Positions 60,920 to 64,000 of a stretch of DNA of 64,000 nt are shown piece by piece. Numbering within the stretch: position 1 is the first letter of the stretch; each line of letters begins with the position of its first letter. The DNA comes from Nocardioides kongjuensis (GTDB lineage Bacteria; Actinomycetota; Actinomycetes; Propionibacteriales; Nocardioidaceae). The position numbers were made by a program, and so were the translations under genes. A model generated the notes under the pieces. That model ran no database searches and had not been told where the DNA came from. It worked only from the letters and a program-made list of their open reading frames with translations. The DNA is taken from positions 3,723,001 to 3,787,000 of the forward strand of contig NZ_JACCBF010000001.1 in the NCBI RefSeq assembly GCF_013409625.1, written 5' to 3'.

Positions 60920-61768
60920 ATGTCCCGTGCATCCCGCTCCGGCGCCCGCCTGCGCCTCGGCCTCCCTCTCCTGCTGCCCGTCGTGACGCTGGCCCTGACC
61001 GGACTCGCCGGTCCCGCCGTGGCCGACAAGGGCGGCGTGCCCAACGGCGCCGCGGCGGACGCGTCCCCGCCGGCAGACCCTGGCCCACCCGCGGACCACC
61101 GCCCTCCGCTGCCGGCCACGGCGAAGGTCCCCGACTCCGCCCCCGGGCGAGGTCTTCCCGGATCCGACGGCGTCCGACCGGCACCCGGCCCGCAGGGCCA
61201 CCGTGCGCCGGACAGCCCGGTCACCGGCGCTCCCTCCACCGACGAACCCGGCCCGGGCGACGTCCCTCCCGCGCCCGGCGGCGCGACCGGCGCGGATCGG
61301 CAGCACCGGGTCGTCGTGTGCAAGTACGTCCGCAGGCCGGGGCTCGCGGAGGTGTACTCCCACCCGATCATCGTGGACTTCCACGCGCTGCTCGGGCAGG
61401 GCTTCGCCGGCGTCTTCCCCTACGCCTTCTCCGACGGACAGCTCGGCTCGGTCGCGATCCGCTGGGCCGAGCGGGGCGAGCGGGCCCGCGACGTCGCCGA
61501 CAGCGAGTGCCCGACGAGCGGCGTGCCGACGTCCGAGCTGCCGCCCGACGCAGGGGTGCTGCCGGCCGCGCACGGGCAGGTGGCCGGCGTCGAGGAGGTG
61601 CAGCTCACTCCCGTGCGTGAGGCGCAGACGAGCATGGCCCGTGAGACCGGGCTGCCGCAGACCGGAGCACCCGCCGGGCTCGTCCTGCTGACCGTCGCGG
61701 GTGGGCTGCTGGTCGGCGGGGGTGGCGCGCTGGCCGCGGGAGCGGTCAGGAGACGGGTCGCCTCCTGA
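60920..61768 (+). CDS. LPQTG sortase-anchored secreted protein
   Basis: A 282-aa surface protein. Signal peptide about 1-36 (LRLGLPLLLPVVTLALTGLA, cut near AVA-DK). A Pro/Gly/Ala-rich region (37-130) follows, then a small domain starting VVVCKYVRRPGLAEVYSHPI with cysteines at the CKYV and DSEC ends. The C-terminus has LPQTG, a hydrophobic helix and RRR, the full sortase signal. The CKYV domain recurs in actinobacterial LPxTG proteins as I recall, without known function. It converges on the Ig-repeat gene. Confidence 0.82.
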   Translation: MSRASRSGARLRLGLPLLLPVVTLALTGLAGPAVADKGGVPNGAAADASPPADPGPPADHRPPLPATAKVPDSAPGRGLPGSDGVRPAPGPQGHRAPDSPVTGAPSTDEPGPGDVPPAPGGATGADRQHRVVVCKYVRRPGLAEVYSHPIIVDFHALLGQGFAGVFPYAFSDGQLGSVAIRWAERGERARDVADSECPTSGVPTSELPPDAGVLPAAHGQVAGVEEVQLTPVREAQTSMARETGLPQTGAPAGLVLLTVAGGLLVGGGGALAAGAVRRRVAS

Positions 61769-61793
61769 CCGCTCGGGCGGGTGCGGGCTCGGC

Positions 61794-64000
61794 TCAGCCG
61801 ATCTTGACCTTCGCGGTCTTCAGCGTCACCGGTGCGTAGCCGGGCAGCGTCCAGACCACGACGGCGCGGACCTTGGTGCCGCGGTACAGCTTGGTGTTGA
61901 GCTTGAGCGCCTTCTTGGTCGCGCCGGGGATCGGCTGCTTCCCGAGGAGCCACTGGATCTTCACCGTGGCACCGGCCGGCGCCGTCGTCGGCAGGACGAC
62001 CTTGAGCTTCTTGCCGACCTTGGCCGTGCCGCTCAGCGTCGGCTTGCCACTCACCTGCAGCTTCCCGAGGACGACCGGCGCGGTCAGCGCGGACAGCGCC
62101 GGGACGCCGGTGAAGCCGGCCTTGACCGGGGTCACCTCGACCACGAGCGACCAGCCGACGACACCCGGCGGGACCACGAACGTCCTGCCCGTGCCGATCG
62201 GGGTCTTCGAGCCGACCTGGAACCACCGGTAGGTGAAGCTGTCCGGCGTCGTGGACCAGGTGCCGTCCTGCGCGGTCAGCGTCTGCCCGACCTGCGCCGT
62301 GCCGATGATGCCCGGCTTGCTCGTGGCCGTCACGGCGGTCGGCGGTACGACGGCGCCGGTGCCCACGGACTCCACCGAGCTGGGCGCGTAGCCGTCCACC
62401 GTGGCGGTGACCTCGACGGTGAGCGTCCTGCCCTCGGCGCTGGCCGGGACGACGAGCTGTTTGCCGGTGGCGTCCGGGATCGGCGTGCCGTCCTGGAACC
62501 ACTGGTAGGCGAAGCCGTCCGCTGCCGGAGCCGGCGTCCAGGTGCCCGGGTTCGCCGTCAGCGTCTTGCCGACCTGGGCCGTCCCGCTCACCGACGGGGC
62601 GGTGTTGTTCACCAGGTCTCCGAGGGCGACCGCGCCGGAGGGCGCGGAGGTGGCGACCCCGTCGTGGTACGCCGGCGCCTTCGCGGTGACCTCGACGGTG
62701 AGGGCCCTGCCGGCGGCACCGGCCGGGACGCTGAGGTCCTTCCCGGTGCCGATCGGGGTCGCCGTGCCGGCCTGGAACCAGCGGTAGGTGTAGCTGTCCG
62801 GCGTCGCCGACCAGGTGCCGTTGCCGGCCGAGACCTGCTTGCCGACCTTGACGGTGCCGGTGATCGTCGGGGCGTCGTTGCTCGCCAGGTCGCCGAGGGC
62901 GACAGCAGCCGTCGGGTCGGAGGTCGCGGTGCCCTGCTGGTTGTAGCCGAGCTTCTGCGGCGTGACCTTCACGGTCAGCGTCTTGTCGAGCGCCGACGCG
63001 GGGACCACGAGGTGCTTGCCGGTGCCGAGCGAGTCCGGCGAGCCGGCCTGGAACCACTCGTACCTGTAGGAGCCCGGCATCGCCGACCAGGTGCCGTCGC
63101 TCGCCGTGACCGTGCCGCCGACCTTCACGTCACCGGTGATCGCCGGCTTGGTGATGTTGGTGAACGTGCCAGCGGCGACCGGGGCCGTCGGGTCCGAGAC
63201 CACCGTGCTGTCGCCGTAGCCCGGCTTGGCTGCGGTCACCTCGACCGTGAGCGCCTTGCCGAGCGCACCGGCCGGGACCTCCAGCGTCTTGGCGGTACCG
63301 ATCGGGTCGGCCTTGCCGGCCTGGAACCAGCGGTAGGTGAGTGTGGGGGTCGTCGGCGCGCCGGTCGCAGTCCAGCTGCCGTCGCTCGCCGTCACCGTGC
63401 CGCCGACCTTCACGTCACCGGTGATCGCCGGCTTGGCGGTGTTGTCGAGCCCGCCCGCAGCGACCGCGGCGGTCGGGTCCGAGGTGGCATTGGCGCTCGC
63501 GTGGCCGGCCTTGGTCGCCGTGACCTTGACCGTCAGCGTCTTGTTGAGCGCACCCACGGGGACCACGAGCTCCTTCCCGGTGCCGATGGCGCTCGGCGTA
63601 CCGGACTGGAACCACTCGTAGGTGTAGGCGTCCGGGGTCGCCGACCAGGTGCCCTCGAGGGCCGTGACGGTGCTGCCGACGGTGGCGGCGCCGGAGATGC
63701 TCGGCTTGGCGGTGCTGGTGAGCACACCCTGGGTGACGACGGCCGACGGGCTGGAGGTCGCGACGCCGGTGGCGTACCCGGCCTTCGTCGCGGTGACCTC
63801 GACGGTCAGCGTCTTGCCGAGCGCGCCGGCGGGGACCACGAGGTCCTTGCCGGTGGCGTTCGCGATGAGCGTGCCGTCCTGGAACCAGCGGTAGGCGAAC
63901 GCGTCCGGCGTCGCCGACCAGGTGCCGGGGTCGGCCGTGACGGTCTCGCCCACCTTCGGGTCGGCGTCCGGGATCGACGGGGCCGTGTCGCTGAACAGGG
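61794..64000 (-). CDS. Ig-like repeat surface protein (5' part outside window)
   Basis: The frame is open from 64000 to the stop at 61794, at least 735 codons. It consists of about eight tandem modules of roughly 90 residues with the plan TKPAITGDVKVGGTVTASDG...YRWFQ/YEWFQ...GTGK.LVVP..ALGKTLTVEVTATK.GY...TSDPTAAV. Such modules form extracellular beta-sandwiches in actinobacterial adhesin-like proteins. The last module ends with a basic stretch (LPGYAPVTLKTAKVKIG) and no wall anchor. The signal peptide must lie outside the window. Confidence 0.85.
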   Translation of the reverse strand, partial: LFSDTAPSIPDADPKVGETVTADPGTWSATPDAFAYRWFQDGTLIANATGKDLVVPAGALGKTLTVEVTATKAGYATGVATSSPSAVVTQGVLTSTAKPSISGAATVGSTVTALEGTWSATPDAYTYEWFQSGTPSAIGTGKELVVPVGALNKTLTVKVTATKAGHASANATSDPTAAVAAGGLDNTAKPAITGDVKVGGTVTASDGSWTATGAPTTPTLTYRWFQAGKADPIGTAKTLEVPAGALGKALTVEVTAAKPGYGDSTVVSDPTAPVAAGTFTNITKPAITGDVKVGGTVTASDGTWSAMPGSYRYEWFQAGSPDSLGTGKHLVVPASALDKTLTVKVTPQKLGYNQQGTATSDPTAAVALGDLASNDAPTITGTVKVGKQVSAGNGTWSATPDSYTYRWFQAGTATPIGTGKDLSVPAGAAGRALTVEVTAKAPAYHDGVATSAPSGAVALGDLVNNTAPSVSGTAQVGKTLTANPGTWTPAPAADGFAYQWFQDGTPIPDATGKQLVVPASAEGRTLTVEVTATVDGYAPSSVESVGTGAVVPPTAVTATSKPGIIGTAQVGQTLTAQDGTWSTTPDSFTYRWFQVGSKTPIGTGRTFVVPPGVVGWSLVVEVTPVKAGFTGVPALSALTAPVVLGKLQVSGKPTLSGTAKVGKKLKVVLPTTAPAGATVKIQWLLGKQPIPGATKKALKLNTKLYRGTKVRAVVVWTLPGYAPVTLKTAKVKIG

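Noticed and set aside
1..64000. CRISPR arrays, tRNA or rRNA genes, prophage or integrase genes
   Set aside because: No regularly spaced repeats, no cloverleaf-like sequences with a TTCGANNC arm in gene context, and no phage or recombinase motifs were seen. The TTCGAATC near 23436 lies in the pckG leader without other tRNA parts.

Overview
The window is high-GC actinobacterial DNA. GTP-type PEP carboxykinase, RecBC instead of AdnAB, many GTG starts, promoters with TAnnnT boxes 6-7 bases before start codons, an LPQTG-anchored protein and gene contents together suggest a Nocardioides-like member of the Nocardioidaceae. That assignment is inference from gene content. No tRNA, rRNA, CRISPR array, prophage or transposase gene was seen. 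Coding density is very high, no gene-free stretch exceeds 300 bases, and many neighbouring genes overlap by four bases (ATGA or GTGA).

Bases 1-10429 (all minus strand) are one tightly overlapping string: SnoaL-like protein, PGPGW membrane protein, sugar O-acetyltransferase, patatin-like lipase, a TetR protein with two DNA-binding domains, recC and recB (recB runs off the left edge). Bases 10478-25596 hold a membrane adenylate cyclase, an MmpL-type exporter with its TetR regulator and a 27-bp operator, a PucR regulator divergent from an FAD dehydrogenase, an acyltransferase plus zinc alcohol dehydrogenase divergent from a TetR gene with twin operators, pckG with a classical terminator, and small membrane or hypothetical genes. 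Bases 25598-28175 carry TetR and Lrp regulators and a PLP decarboxylase.

Bases 28205-50879 are the most interesting part: a catabolic island of about 22 kb. It encodes a Liv-type ABC importer with a LivM-LivG fusion, two acyl-CoA ligases, IpdA and IpdB homologues (the ring-opening hydrolase of steroid C/D-ring breakdown), a FadD3-like ligase, MaoC and crotonase-fold enzymes, five SDR dehydrogenases, an aldo/keto reductase, three thioesterase or PaaY-like enzymes, VOC and SnoaL proteins, and PadR, IclR and KstR2-like TetR regulators. Nearly every promoter in the island carries a copy of one operator, consensus ACCAAGCAANYGCTAGGTT, related to the KstR2 box AnCAAGnnCTTGnT. At several promoters the last bases of the box are themselves the -10 hexamer of a leaderless transcript. 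The island lacks acyl-CoA dehydrogenases, thiolases and oxygenases, and its crotonase lacks both usual glutamates, so it is not the known steroid HIP pathway. I read it as a KstR2-controlled pathway for an unidentified cyclic or branched acid.

Bases 50950-54606 are an amine oxidase and amino acid permease operon with twin operators and a divergent TetR gene, separated by a 160-bp MITE-like element. Bases 54695-60720 hold an SDR, an Lrp regulator, and a branched-chain amino acid dehydrogenase translationally coupled to an indolepyruvate-type ferredoxin oxidoreductase. Together these convert amino acids to keto acids to acyl-CoA. The right end has an LPQTG wall-anchored protein facing a truncated Ig-like repeat protein.

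Long palindromic elements sit in five of the convergent gene junctions (12058, 18883, 21411, 45441, 50878). Two of these share the same sequence family.
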